From: Tragulus kanchil
Taxonomy: Eukaryota; Chordata; Mammalia; Artiodactyla; Tragulidae
Reading direction: 5' to 3'
DNA length: 64,000 bases
Assembly (NCBI GenBank): GCA_022376925.1
Contig: JAIOJX010000032.1
Span: forward strand, 203,108,939 to 203,172,938
A program made the translations under genes and the position numbers. Below are positions 46,298 to 57,423 of this stretch, piece after piece. The notes beneath the pieces are model-generated. The model searched no databases, was not told where the DNA came from, and was given only the letters and a program-made list of their open reading frames with translations. Each line of letters begins with the position of its first letter. The first letter of the stretch is position 1.

Positions 46298-47680
46298 CCA
46301 TTCATCCATCTTTAGGTTGTCTCTAATTGCTCACCTCTGTGATGAACCTCTCTGGGCCTCCCACTTCTTCTCTGGAATGATTGCCTTAGAATCAGCTCTC
46401 AGAAGTGAAATGCCTGACTCTAAGGCCCTGAATGTGTTTCGCTAGGGCCCTTTCTTATTTATACTGTTTTTGTTTTTTCTTTTTGGTACTGTCTTTTAAA
46501 TACAAACTCCATTTCATTTAGGGTAATTACTTTTGATTTCATTTCTGGATGAAGATTCTTCTCTTCACATGGGTTCACTGGGATCCCCCTGAACCGGTGC
46601 CCCTTGCACTGCAAGGCGGTGTCCCTACCCACTGGACCACCAGGGAAGCCCTCTGTTTTTTAATATATATTTTTTTCTCTTATTTTTCAACTTCTGTATA
46701 CATACAGAAGTGTTCACATATCCTAAGGGTACATTACTTGGAATGTTCATAAAATGAATACATCTATGTACCCACCCCTAGATCCAGACCTAGAACACTG
46801 TCAGCAGCCCTGAAACCCCCTTTCTGGTCACCCTCCTTGCCTCATTCATTATTTTATTTTCACTGTAGGAGTATTTCAACCAAAGAAAATAATTTTTAAA
46901 GTAAGTCATCACCTCAATCACCACCTACGTCCGGAATTATGACAGTTTTGCTCATTTCTTTCGGCACATACATTTTATATAGTTTTATATTTTAGTTACA
47001 AGGTACACATGTTCCCAGTTGATACATACTCTTCATAAGCATCATTTGAAAAGATCCCAGGGGCTTCCCTGGTGGCCTAGTGGTTAAGAATCTGCCTTCC
47101 AATGCAGGGGACATGGGTTCAATCCCTGGTCAGGGAAGTAAGAGTCCATATGCCACAGAGCAACTAAGACCATCTACTGCAATGGGAGATCTCACGAACC
47201 ACAGCTAAGAACCACCGCAAACAAATAAGTAATCAAAAGAATTCCATATAATGCCATTACATCAAAGTCTCCATTCATCCATCTTTTTTTTTTTTTTTTT
47301 TTAGGTAAGAAATGGGTTTATTCAGAGTCAGAGAAAGTACACTCCACAGACAGAGTGTGGGCCATGGCAGAGCAAATCCAGTGGCCCATTCATCCATCTT
47401 TAGGTTGTCTCTAATTGCTCACCTCTGTGATGAACCTCTCTGGGCCTCCCACTTCTTCTCTGGAATGATTGCCTTAGAATCAGCTCTCAGAAGTGAAATG
47501 CCTGACTCTAAGGCCCTGAATGTGTTTCGCTAGGGCCCTTTCTTATTTATACTGTTTTTGTTTTTTCTTTTTGGTACTGTCTTTTAAATACAAACTCCAT
47601 TTCATTTAGGGGTAATACTTTTGCACATTTCCAAGCTCCTCCCTGCATCTTTCATTTCTGGATGAAGATTCTTCTCTTCC

Positions 47681-48863
47681 ACCCTCCTGTGAACTCAGAA
47701 GGCTTTTGGTAACCGTGGGGAGGAGTGGTGAACGCTAGAATTTACACCCCCTTCCCAGGAGATGCTGGGCAGCCTGGCAGGGATATCAGGCAGGAGCCTG
47801 GACCACCCTCCCCCGGTGCACGTGGGGAGGAGGGAAGTTTCAAGGACAGTAGAAGCCTTCCTCGAGGATCCCCACAGGAAGCTCTTGGTGGCCACTGGAG
47901 GTCCAGCAGACCCTTTCCCCTCCCCGGGAGAGACAGAGATCATGATGGAGACGCTACAGTGAGACAGCATAAAGCTGGACTAGAGAGGAGGACCTAGTGA
48001 AAGCCACCGAGTCCAGCTGCCCAGAGAGAGTGCAGGGCTGTGTGTGGACAGGGCGGGACAGACGTGTTACTTATTTATTCATGGGCTGCTGCTTCTCACT
48101 CCTGGGAACTCTCCTCTTTCCCTTGAGAGCTGGGCCATGCCAGGAGGGTAGATGAGTCTAGAGGGGGCTCAGAGCTGGGAGGCCTGAGCAGAGAGCACTC
48201 CCCTGGAGCCATGAGACAATGGCAGGTCCTCCCCTCACCCCGCTCAGGCCATGAACCCAATGGTGGACTGCAACTAGAAGACATCAGGCTGCGGGGTTTA
48301 AATGAAAACGTTCATCCTGGAGACAGTGTAACAGTGGTGGAAAGCACAGTTCCCAGAGTTCATTCTGTTTCCTTGTTTATAACATGTGGGAGATATAGGA
48401 CCCAGTTCAGGGTTCTTGGGAGGATGAAGTGAGTTAGTAGGAGTAAACGCTTAAAGCACATCCAATAAAACCACCCTGTCCACACCCTGGGGGCCTATGC
48501 TTCCCCTGAAGACACCGCCAGTGCAGGAGGGTGACGCCTGTCTGTCATGCCCTTCCAGCCGTCACTCATGGCCCAGCTCCACATGCCCCCATTGGTCCAT
48601 TTCTAGTGGAGGGGGCAGGGCCCTGGAGCTGGTCTAGTCCATGGGAGCCACGCGAGCAGCTTCTGTCTCCAGCTCCTTGGGCTCCAACTGGGTGTTGAGG
48701 AGACAACCAAAATTCAACCTCCACTTTGCTGGGGCCCAGGGGGCTCCCAGCCCTTCCTTTCCAGTCCCCCTTTGAACACCAGCCACCAGGGCCCGAGGTG
48801 GCAGGCACTACTCACACCCGATCAGAGCAGAAAGCCCAGGGCTGAGCCAGCCTGATCCCACAG
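47681..48863. other. Unique sequence with a MIR fragment
   Basis: About 48330-48475 is plus-strand MIR-like ('acagtggtggaaagcacag', 'ttgggaggatgaagtgagtt'). The rest is single-copy GC-moderate DNA in which I recognise no gene. Confidence 0.45.
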
Positions 48864-49072
48864 GGAGGGCTTCTCGGGTGGTTCAGTGGTAAAGAATCTG
48901 CCCGCAATACAGGAGATCCTGGGTTCAATCCCTGGGTCAGGAGGATCCCCTGGGAGAAGGGAATGGCAACCCACTTCAGTCTTCTTGCCTGGAGAATCTC
49001 TTGAACAGAGGAGCCTGCTGGGCTACAATCTATGGGGTCACAAAGGGTCAGACATGACTGAGGGACACACGG
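48864..49072 (+). mobile_element. Bov-tA-type SINE
   Basis: Full-length plus-strand SINE from 'gggcttctcgggtggttcag' to 'gtcagacatgactgaggg'. Its 3' part recurs at 50056-50214 as the start of block N copy 2. Confidence 0.92.
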
Positions 49073-51190
49073 GAAATGAACACTGAACATCTGCTTCCTG
49101 TGTGCAGAGCACACAGTGTGTACACAGTCTCACACACAGAGATATATTACTCCCATTTTACAGAGGAGGAAACTGAGGCTCAACTATGTTAAGCAACTTG
49201 CCTTCTCTTGAGTGTCTACTAGTACCAGGATCGTACTGGCCACTGAAGGGAGGCCAAGAGGACAGAAAGCCTCATTGTTTCTTTTTAAGAAGCGGCCATG
49301 AGGCAGGTGACACAGAACTAGCCTAGAAAGCCCTGCTGTGATCCACATGGACATAAACTCGGTGGTCAGGGTTGGGGCTCGTGGAGCGCAGTGGGGATGG
49401 AGCAGAGGAAAGGAATGGTGAGGACATCAGGAGAGGCGTGGAGAGGCGTGGAGGTGGGGGAGGGGAAGAAGAGAGGAGGCCAGGGGCCAGCAGGCACGCA
49501 CTGCGCATCCCGGGCCCCCACTTGGCCTGGGTTCTCGCCTCTTCCAGCCCCTCCCTGGGCCCTGATCACGTGCGCCTGCTTCAGCCTGCACAGACGTCTA
49601 CTGTGGACCCAAGGACGAGCTCTTTCCAGGGGAGACCCTGGAAAAGAGAACACGTGCTGATTTTAAGCTTTCCCCTCCCTGCCTGGCAAACAACGCCCAG
49701 GACCTCCGCACATAAACACTGCCCCTCTCCATCCTCCTGACCCACCTCACAGGTCCTCGTGGGTCAGGCCCTCACCTGATCCTTGTCCCTCACTCACTCC
49801 TGATCTGAGCAGCTGAGCCCTGAACAAGCGACTGTGTAAGAACACCTGTTTGGCTCAGGCTGTGGAACTGGTCGAATCCTTTACCTTCAAAGGCAGTATC
49901 CCTCAGTATTTCCATGTCTAAAATGGGACTAATGTGTATTTTCTCTCCACTTCAGAGACAATGGTGAGACACGTCCCTGAGAGAAGGCAGCTACTATTTG
50001 AGCCTGAAAAAAGTGGAAATCAGTCACTCAGTGAGTGTCTGACTCTGCCCGAAACGGAGATCCTGGGTTCAATCCCTGGGTCAGGAGGATCCCCTGGGAG
50101 AAGGGAATGGCAACCCACTTCAGTCTTCTTGCCTGGAGAATCTCTTGAACAGAGGAGCCTGCTGGGCTACAATCTATGGGGTCACAAAGGGTCAGACATG
50201 ACTGAGGGACACACGGGAAATGAACACTGAACATCTGCTTCCTGTGTGCAGAGCACACAGTGTGTACACTGTCTCACACACAGAGATATATTACTCCCAT
50301 TTTACAGAGGAGGAAACTGAGGCTCAACTATGTTAAGCAACTTGCCTTCTCTTGAGTGTCTACTAGTACCAGGATCGTACTGGCCACTGAAGGGAGGCCA
50401 AGAGGACAGAAAGCCTCATTGTTTCTTTTTAAGAAGCGGCCATGAGGCAGGTGACACAGAACTAGCCTAGAAAGCCCTGCTGTGATCCACATGGACATAA
50501 ACTCGGTGGTCAGGGTTGGGGCTCGTGGAGCGCAGTGGGGATGGAGCAGAGGAAAGGAATGGTGAGGACATCAGGAGAGGCGTGGAGAGGCGTGGAGGTG
50601 GGGGAGGGGAAGAAGAGAGGAGGCCAGGGGCCAGCAGGCACGCACTGCGCATCCCGGGCCCCCACTTGGCCTGGGTTCTCGCCTCTTCCAGCCCCTCCCT
50701 GGGCCCTGATCACGTGCGCCTGCTTCAGCCTGCACAGACGTCTACTGTGGACCCAAGGACGAGCTCTTTCCAGGGGAGACCCTGGAAAAGAGAACACGTG
50801 CTGATTTTAAGCTTTCCCCTCCCTGCCTGGCAAACAACGCCCAGGACCTCCGCACATAAACACTGCCCCTCTCCATCCTCCTGACCCACCTCACAGGTCC
50901 TCGTGGGTCAGGCCCTCACCTGATCCTTGTCCCTCACTCACTCCTGATCTGAGCAGCTGAGCCCTGAACAAGCGACTGTGTAAGAACACCTGTTTGGCTC
51001 AGGCTGTGGAACTGGTCGAATCCTTTACCTTCAAAGGCAGTATCCCTCAGTATTTCCATGTCTAAAATGGGACTAATGTGTATTTTCTCTCCACTTCAGA
51101 GACAATGGTGAGACACGTCCCTGAGAGAAGGCAGCTACTATTTGAGCCTGAAAAAAGTGGAAATCAGTCACTCAGTGAGTGTCTGACTCT
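48912..51190. repeat. Direct duplication N (48912-50046 = 50056-51190, offset 1144)
   Basis: 1135-base copies, differing at 'tacacagtctc' vs 'tacactgtctc'. The 9-base filler 'gcccgaaac' (50047-50055) equals the bases before 48912 ('gcccgcaataca') minus three single bases. The block starts inside one Bov-tA SINE and ends inside another of opposite orientation. Confidence 0.95.
49143..49206 (-). repeat. MIR fragment
   Basis: 'tcccattttacagaggagga' and 'aactgaggctcaactatgtt' are the MIR core on the minus strand. Copy at 50287-50350. Confidence 0.8.
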
Positions 51191-51356
51191 ACAACCCCAT
51201 GGATTATGGCCTGCCAGGCTCTTCTGTCCATGGGATTCTCCAGGCAAGAATACTGGAATGGGTAGCCATTCCCTTTTCCAGGGGATCCTCCTGACCCAGG
51301 GATTGAACACCAGTCTCCCACATTGCAGGTGGATTCTTTACCATCTGAGCGACTAG
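51160..51356 (-). mobile_element. Bov-tA-type SINE
   Basis: Reverse-strand SINE, with tail at 51166-51190, 'aggcaagaatactggaatgg' at 51242 and head near 51320-51355. Confidence 0.9.
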
Positions 51357-51714
51357 AGCTTCATCCAATGAGCATGCGCTGTGTGCTTGGTGCTGACTGA
51401 GCAAAGATGAGCAACAAATAGTCCAGCTGTCGACAACTCCAAGCCCAGGAGCAGAGGCAAACAAGTAACACGGTGATAGGCAGGTGGGGGAGAGGGAGCA
51501 GGGGGTGGGGCCTGAGGCGGCCACGGAGAGGCAGGGAAGAACACACAGGAGAGTCCGCGGGCATCCTAGGGCCGAGGACCGGCATTCTGGATGGAGAGGC
51601 CGGTGCATCCATATACCGGGACAGGGTACAGGACCACAACACAGCGTTCATCCCCAGTGGTGCTGACATCAGGAGCCAGGCCGCCAGCATCCAGACCCTC
51701 CGTCTGTTTAATCT
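51357..51714. other. Unique sequence with weak L2 resemblance
   Basis: 51365-51480 weakly resembles minus-strand L2 ('atgagcatgcgctgtgtgct' and a 'caagtaacac' stretch). The rest is unassigned. Confidence 0.35.
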
Positions 51715-51868
51715 TCCAGAAATCCCCACCCTCTCTGAGCCTCAGTTTCCGCCTAGGTGCTACTGTTCCTCTAGGTCTGACTTATTTTCCGAGTAAAAGG
51801 AGTTAGGCACTTAAAGTGCTTAGAACCCTGCCTGGCATGGGTTTACTCTCAAATAACATTGGAGATGA
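51715..51868 (+). repeat. MIR fragment
   Basis: 'tctctgagcctcagtttccg', 'taaaggagttaggcac' and 'aaagtgcttagaaccctgcc' are in plus-strand MIR order. Confidence 0.75.
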
Positions 51869-52129
51869 TGACGATAAAGTCCTGAGGCTGGAATGCCAAA
51901 ACAGGTCCCCATAACAGACAGGGCAGAAACTCTAGGGGCTGAAGATGACTAGAGAATCCAAGATATGAACCCGAAGGGGGTCCATGTGTAGACAGTAGGT
52001 CCTTCTAGCTGGTCCAGTCGGTTTGGACATCATCTTAAGGAAAACCGTATTTGGACGAGGAAGTGTAAAAGAGCCACTCCTCGCTCTGCTCCCTCCTTTC
52101 GGCAGAAGCGGGAAGGCAGTCCCTGACAT

Positions 52130-52480
52130 CACTGGGATGAGAAGGAAGCCGTCAGCCGGGTCTCTCCCGCGCGCTCCAGGGCGGTCGGCTCCTGGACTCT
52201 CTCTCCAGGACTGCTGCCCGCGCGCGAGGGAGGCCGCGGAGAGACACGGCTTTTCCTACAGGCCGCTCACAGGGAAGAAAGCCACGGTCAAGGGCACCTC
52301 AGAACCGGAAGCCTCAGAGCTCGGGGACCCTCCCACCGACGACCCGCAGCGCGGCCGGCCCGGTCCAGACCGAGCGCCACCAGAGGGCGCGCTGGATCTC
52401 GGCGCGCAGCCGTCGGCGCGGGAGGGCGCGGACGCGGGTGGGCTGCGGCGTGCGGTGCGCGCTGGGCTGGCGTGGAGCAG
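52130..52480. promoter_or_regulatory. Small CpG-rich island
   Basis: About 350 bases with locally dense CpG, including 'cgcgcgctcc', 'ccgcgcgcga' and 'ggcgcgcagccgtcggcgcg'. It contains a consensus CTCF motif. The 308-codon plus-strand frame at 52023-52949 spans it but runs on into a MIR and shows no known domain, so I do not call it a gene. Confidence 0.6.
52377..52390 (+). promoter_or_regulatory. CTCF-consensus motif, forward
   Basis: CCACCAGAGGGCGC matches the CCASYAGRKGGCRS core at all 14 positions, within the small CpG island. Binding is not shown by a motif alone. Confidence 0.65.
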
Positions 52481-52629
52481 GGTGGGGGAGCAGAAAGACA
52501 GCCTGTGTCCCCAGAAGTCAGCCTGGATGTCCAGGGTCAGGTTGTACAAGCATCGAGTCCTGAACAACCAGGGCAGAGGACTTACAAAAATGATGCAAAA
52601 TGTACATATTTGTCACGATGGAGCACACA

Positions 52630-52754
52630 CTGCAATTAATCCTCACTGGAACCCTAGGAGAGGGATGCTGATATTGCTCCGCTTTAGAGCTGGAGAAACT
52701 GAGCCTCAGCACAGCTGGGACTTGAACTCCCAGAAACAGCCACAGACAGAGCCT
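52630..52754 (-). repeat. MIR fragment
   Basis: 'attaatcctcactggaaccc', 'gctggagaaactgagcctca' and 'agctgggacttgaactccca' are in minus-strand MIR order. Confidence 0.85.
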
Positions 52755-52768
52755 GCGCCCCCTACTGG
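52755..52768 (-). promoter_or_regulatory. CTCF-consensus motif, reverse
   Basis: GCGCCCCCTACTGG is the reverse complement of CCAGTAGGGGGCGC and matches the CTCF core at all 14 positions. It lies at the edge of a MIR and faces the motif at 52377. Confidence 0.65.
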
Positions 52769-52949
52769 CAAGTCACTCTCCTCTCTCCGCCTGAGGGTGC
52801 CTCTCTTTCTCACTGGCAGGTCACTGGTGCAAGCAGCTCAACCCTTCCCCACAGGAAAGAGGTGTGCAGCGACATCTCCCACCCTGCAGGCTGGCATCAC
52901 ACCAGCTGTAAAACTCAGAGACCACACCACCGCCTCCAACAGATTCTGA

Positions 52950-53260
52950 TTTAAGTAGCACTTACTGAACACTTACTACATGCCAGGAACTGAACGAATG
53001 CTTTTGCATCGTTCCACACACTATTCCTAATAATGTGTGACTTGCGTGTCCTCGTTCCCATTTTACCTGTGAGTCAGGGAGGTAAGAGACTTTTATGGGG
53101 TCACACAGTTACCCCTGACCGCCTCTGGGGTTCCCACCACCAGCATGCATTCCTTCGGCACACCTTTATCGAGCCCTTACTCTGTGCAGGCACTGGGTAG
53201 GTGCTGGGAACTCAACAAGACTGATAAAAACTCCTGCTTTTCTGGAGCTGACATTCTTCC
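52950..53260 (-). repeat. MIR followed by L2 fragment
   Basis: 52955-53110 has 'cactgaacacttactac'-type MIR sequence with 'cccattttacctgtgagtca'. 53155-53260 resembles the L2 3' end ('cgagcccttactctgtgcag', 'ctggagctgacattc'). Confidence 0.65.
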
Positions 53261-53419
53261 TCAGCTCTTGGGAGTCCCCGGTGGCATTAACTCTGTTCTT
53301 GTTTCTGGATGCCTTATCACAAGAGGCCATGTGGACTAAACAGAAAGGAAACCAAGCTGTTTGCCTAGGGTGCCATTTAGGGGATAACACTCCTGACCTT
53401 CGTCTGGAAGGAAGCGCAT

Positions 53420-53873
53420 GCGTGGCTGTTGTGATGGAATTGTGTCGCCCCAAGACAATACATGAAAGTCTAACCCCCAGGGTCTTGAAGGTGACTTCAT
53501 TTGGAAATATGGCCTCTGTGGATGTAATCACGTTAAGATGAGATCATGGGGAAGTAGGATGGGCCCTCATCCAATATGCCTTGTGTCCTTATAAGGAGAG
53601 AAGGGACAGACACACACATTCACATACGTGAGGAGCAAAGCCACGTGACAGTGGGGACCTGGGCTGCAAGGCGGGGAACTCCAACAACTGCCCGCCATTA
53701 CCAGAAGCTAGGAAGAGGCAAGGAAAGCTATCTCCTTTAGGTTTCAGAGAGAGCATGGTCCTGCTGAGAACCCGATTTCAGACTGCTAGCTTCCAGAACT
53801 GTAAGACAGAGTATTTCTGCTGTTTTAAGTCACCCAGTGCATGGCATTTTGTTATAGCTGCCCTAAGAAATGA
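53420..53873 (+). mobile_element. Ancient solo LTR of the ERVL-MaLR type
   Basis: 'cctctgtggatgtaatcacg', 'gccttgtgtccttataagga', 'agcttccagaactgtaaga' and 'tgcatggcattttgttatag' follow the order of mammalian MaLR LTRs (MST/MLT1-like). Only LTR sequence is present, with no internal genes. A duplicate lies at 54555-54977 with a deletion near its start. The subfamily is uncertain. Confidence 0.7.
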
Positions 53874-53874
53874 A

Positions 53875-54072
53875 TGCTTCCCAGGCGGCACTGGTGGTAA
53901 AGAGCCCACCTCCCAGTGCCGGAGACATAAGAGCCATGGGTTCCATCCTGGGGTCAGGAAAATCCTCTAGAGAAGGAAACGGCAACCCACTCCAGGACTC
54001 TCGCCTGGCGGGCTTCCGTCCATAGGATCAGTAAGAGTCGGACACGACTGAAGTGACTTAGCAGGCACGCAC
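53875..54072 (+). mobile_element. Bov-tA-type SINE
   Basis: Diverged head 'gcttcccaggcggcactggt', body 'caacccactccaggactctc' and tail 'gtcggacacgactgaagtga'. A duplicate lies at 54978-55175. It abuts the end of the LTR. Confidence 0.9.
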
Positions 54073-55652
54073 AGGAAAGTAATGGTATTATCTTTTTCCC
54101 TATCAATCTAGATAAACCTGGCTTATCCACCCCTTATTTTCCTCACTGCATCGCACCACAGTCAAGGTCAGGGTATAGCATCTGCGAGCCACGATGGCAT
54201 CCGTGCCCAGCCTGAGGCCTCCGCACGGCCGTCCTCTGCCTGTCTGAACCAGCCCCTGGTTCACACCAGGATAACAAAGGTGACTTCAGCTGGCAGAGGC
54301 AGGGCAGACGGCAGGCAGGTGTGCCCAGACCCCCACCTCCCCTGCCAGCCCCGGCTCTGCCAGCCTCACGCAGCATCGCCAAAGCCCTGCGTCACTGTTG
54401 CACTGCTCGCTGACTCCTGGGGAGGGCGGGGGCAGAGGGAGCGGCAGCCTCGCACTCGTCCATCCAGCTGTGCCCAGGTGCCCACGAGAGTGGCAGACAG
54501 AGGGCACAAGCCTCCTGGGGCGCCATGCACGGCCCAGCGCCTCAGCAGCGCATGCGTGGCTGTTGTGATGGAATTGTGCCCCCTCTGTGGAAGGTGACTT
54601 CATTTGGAAAGATGGCCTCTGTGGATGTAATCACGTTAAGATGAGATCATGGGGAAGTAGGATGGGCCCTCATCCAATATGCCTTGTGTCCTTATAAGGA
54701 GAGAAGGGACAGACACACACATTCACATACGTGAGGAGCAAAGCCACGTGACAGTGGGGACCTGGGCTGCAAGGCGGGGAACTCCAACAACTGCCCGCCA
54801 TTACCAGAAGCTAGGAAGAGGCAAGGAAAGCTATCTCCTTTAGGTTTCAGAGAGAGCATGGTCCTGCTGAGAACCCGATTTCAGACTGCTAGCTTCCAGA
54901 ACTGTAAGACAGAGTATTTCTGCTGTTTTAAGTCACCCAGTGCATGGCATTTTGTTATAGCTGCCCTAAGAAATGAATGCTTCCCAGGCGGCACTGGTGG
55001 TAAAGAGCCCACCTCCCAGTGCCGGAGACATAAGAGCCATGGGTTCCATCCTGGGGTCAGGAAAATCCTCTAGAGAAGGAAACGGCAACCCACTCCAGGA
55101 CTCTCGCCTGGCGGGCTTCCGTCCATAGGATCAGTAAGAGTCGGACACGACTGAAGTGACTTAGCAGGCACGCACAGGAAAGTAATGGTATTATCTTTTT
55201 CCCTATCAATCTAGATAAACCTGGCTTATCCACCCATTATTTTCCTCACTGCATGCGCACCACAGTCAAGGTCAGGGTATAGCATCTGCGAGCCACGATG
55301 GCATCCGTGCCCAGCCTGAGGCCTCCGCACGGCCGTCCTCTGCCTGTCTGAACCAGCCCCTGGTTCACACCAGGATAACAAAGGTGACTTCAGCTGGCAG
55401 AGGCAGGGCAGACGGCAGGCAGGTGTGCCCAGACCCCCACCTCCCCTGCCAGCCCCGGCTCTGCCAGCCTCACGCAGCATCGCCAAAGCCCTGCGTCACT
55501 GTTGCACTGCTCGCTGACTCCTGGGGAGGGCGGGGGCAGAGGGAGCGGCAGCCTCGCACTCGTCCATCCAGCTGTGCCCAGGTGCCCACGAGAGTGGCAG
55601 ACAGAGGGCACAAGCCTCGTGGGGAGTCATGCACGGCCCAGCGCCTCAGCAG

Positions 55653-55934
55653 CCATGCCACAGAATGCCCGCCTACAGCCAGCACTGTGCCTGGTTTGCC
55701 TGAGAGCCCCAGATTCTGGGAGGCAGAATACTGGCTTAGCGTATTCTGATGTGGTAATGCAAAACGTGAAAACTACCTTCTGAAAACTACAGAGGAGCCC
55801 AGTGCCTCACCGTGAAGTTGTGGATTCGTGTGGACCTAGGGGCCTCTGTTATCCTGGGAGGTTGGGGTCCCCGCAGCACTCACTCAGAGTCTCCGAGGGG
55901 GTCCCGCAGGCCTCCGTGAGGCTCTTCGGCTCAT
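55653..55934. other. Unique sequence
   Basis: Nothing recognised between block O and the next SINE. Confidence 0.4.
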
Positions 55935-55949
55935 AGAAACTCTACTGGG

Positions 55950-56255
55950 GGGCTTCCCTGGTGGTCCGGTGGGTAAGGACATTGCCTTGCAGTGCAAGGG
56001 GCGCCGGTTCGATCCCTGGCCTGGGAAGATCCCACGCGCCGTGGAGCGGCTGGACCGATGTGTCCAATCACCGAGCCAGAGCTCTGGAGCGCATGCGCCC
56101 AGAGCTGGTGCTCTGCAACGACAGAGGCCACCGCGATGGGAGGCCCACACGGGCCAAAGAACAAAGATGGATGAAAATAGACAAATGAAAGACCAATAGA
56201 AGTGGCCCACCCGCCCTCTTCCCTCCCCAACCCGCGCCCTGCCCCCTCAAAAAAA
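55950..56255 (+). mobile_element. CHR-type SINE with C-rich 3' cassette and perfect 15-bp TSD
   Basis: Head 'ggcttccctggtggtccgg', body 'gagcgcatgcgcccagagct', then 'gaccaatagaagtggcccac' and a C-rich stretch 56205-56247 (G-rich on the other strand) before a short A tail. The direct repeats 'agaaactctactggg' at 55935-55949 and 56256-56270 define the insertion. Confidence 0.95.
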
Positions 56256-56270
56256 AGAAACTCTACTGGG

Positions 56271-56769
56271 CAGACAAGCTTTCTGATGCAGCTCTAGGAG
56301 ATAGCTAATTTGGGGACACTGATTCCCTCAGTCAAAGGAAGGTGGGCACATGGCTCGTGCTGCCCACAGCCCCAGCTAGCTTGAGGGAGGACATGCTTGA
56401 GGGAGAAGTAGAGGGTCCTTCTAGATTGTCTGGCCCAGTCTATACCGGAAGGAAAGGAGCAGAGATTCCATTCAGATATCTTGCTTGGGACTGGGGACAG
56501 CTCGTGGCTGGAACCTCCCCTGGGGTGGCTATTTCAGAAGTCAGAGCAGGTTGGGAGGTGGCAGCGCGGGGAAGGATGGAGAGGAGAGACTGCCACGACG
56601 CTTGCTACGAGGACACGTGTCTTCCCCGTGAACAGGTGCCTGATGAATGGGGTGAGGAAGGAAGGGGCTGCTCTTGCCAGGCCTGCCTGCTTCTCCTCAG
56701 GCCCACCCCACGCGTGGATCCCCTCGCAGCCCCTACTCCTTTCCTTCCTTCCTCCTCTGTCCACTTGTC
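56271..56769. other. Unique sequence, nothing recognised
   Basis: A 147-codon plus-strand frame (56342-56785) overlaps a 102-codon frame in another phase. Neither resembles a known protein, and the former ends in an L2 fragment. Confidence 0.4.
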
Positions 56770-56890
56770 ATTTAACAAAACTTGAATGAGCTCTGCTCTG
56801 TACCTGCGATTGCTCTAGGTGCCAGGGACCCAGCAGTGAGAAAACAGGCAGGACATCCTGCCTTTGTGGAATTTACATCCTAGTGGGTGC
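56770..56890 (-). repeat. L2 fragment
   Basis: 'attgctctaggtgccaggga', 'cagcagtgagaaaacaggca' and 'gtggaatttacatcctagtg' are the L2 3' region on the minus strand. Confidence 0.75.
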
Positions 56891-57423
56891 ACCTCTCTCT
56901 CTGCCTTTCATCAACTCATTTCCTTCTTCTCTTACAACCCACCCAGCTATTGGCAGCCAAGATAAACCCCAACTGGAGAGTCTAAACCTCATCTATTCAT
57001 TCAATGGTGTCCATAAAGTGCTTACATGTGTGGGCACCATTCTAGGTCCTGGGCCTCTTGGGCATTTGTCATCAGGCCACACCTCTGGGTGAATAGCAAT
57101 TGAAGTGAATTACCTCTCCCCGCCAGATTAGTCCATCTCCCTGGGCAGAGAGAACACACGGGAAACTCTTGATTATTTGTGCAAATTATGTACAGAATCC
57201 AAGGACAGTGGAAGCAGCTAGTACTAAGCCAAAGCACTGAGCTAGTTTGGAGAGCCCAGGAGGCCTACACTTCTCCCCCTGGCTTCATCTCCACACCCGG
57301 ACCCAGATCATGGCCTCGTGCCCATGGTCCCCTCGCACACTTTGGAGCCCGGCAGACCACGGCCGGAAGCTGGGCTGCACTGGGCCCCGTGCCTCCTTCC
57401 TGGGAGTCATCTCCTGCTCACTC
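56891..57423. other. Unique sequence with possible L2 trace
   Basis: 57000-57060 weakly resembles L2. The rest is unassigned. Confidence 0.35.

Larger units (their letters stand above)
45503..47680. repeat. Direct duplication M (45503-46566 ~ 46591-47680, offset 1088 to about 1114)
   Basis: Identical from 'gaaccggtgcccc' for about 1020 bases. Near its end copy 1 lacks about 26 bases present in copy 2 (around 47623-47650), then both share 'atttctggatgaagattctt'. The first copy begins inside the SINE at 45240-45563, so 46591-46650 is a headless SINE fragment. Confidence 0.93.
53414..55652. repeat. Direct duplication O (53414-54549 ~ 54548-55652, offset mostly 1103)
   Basis: Both copies begin 'gcgcatgcgtggctgttgtg'. 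Copy 2 then loses about 30 bases (between 54578 and 54590) and is collinear from 'aaggtgacttcatttgga' onward. Differences include 'ggaaatatgg/ggaaagatgg', 'cacccctta/cacccatta' and 'gcctcctggggcgcc/gcctcgtggggagtc'. Each copy contains a MaLR-like LTR and a Bov-tA SINE. Confidence 0.94.

Noticed and set aside
52023..52949. 308-codon open frame
   Set aside because: It crosses a CpG-rich patch, two CTCF motifs and a MIR, and shows no domain or signal. GC-rich DNA easily gives such frames.
55961..56230. Overlapping frames of 60-108 codons on both strands
   Set aside because: All lie within a CHR-type SINE. The same peptides appear at 45325-45669 in another copy.
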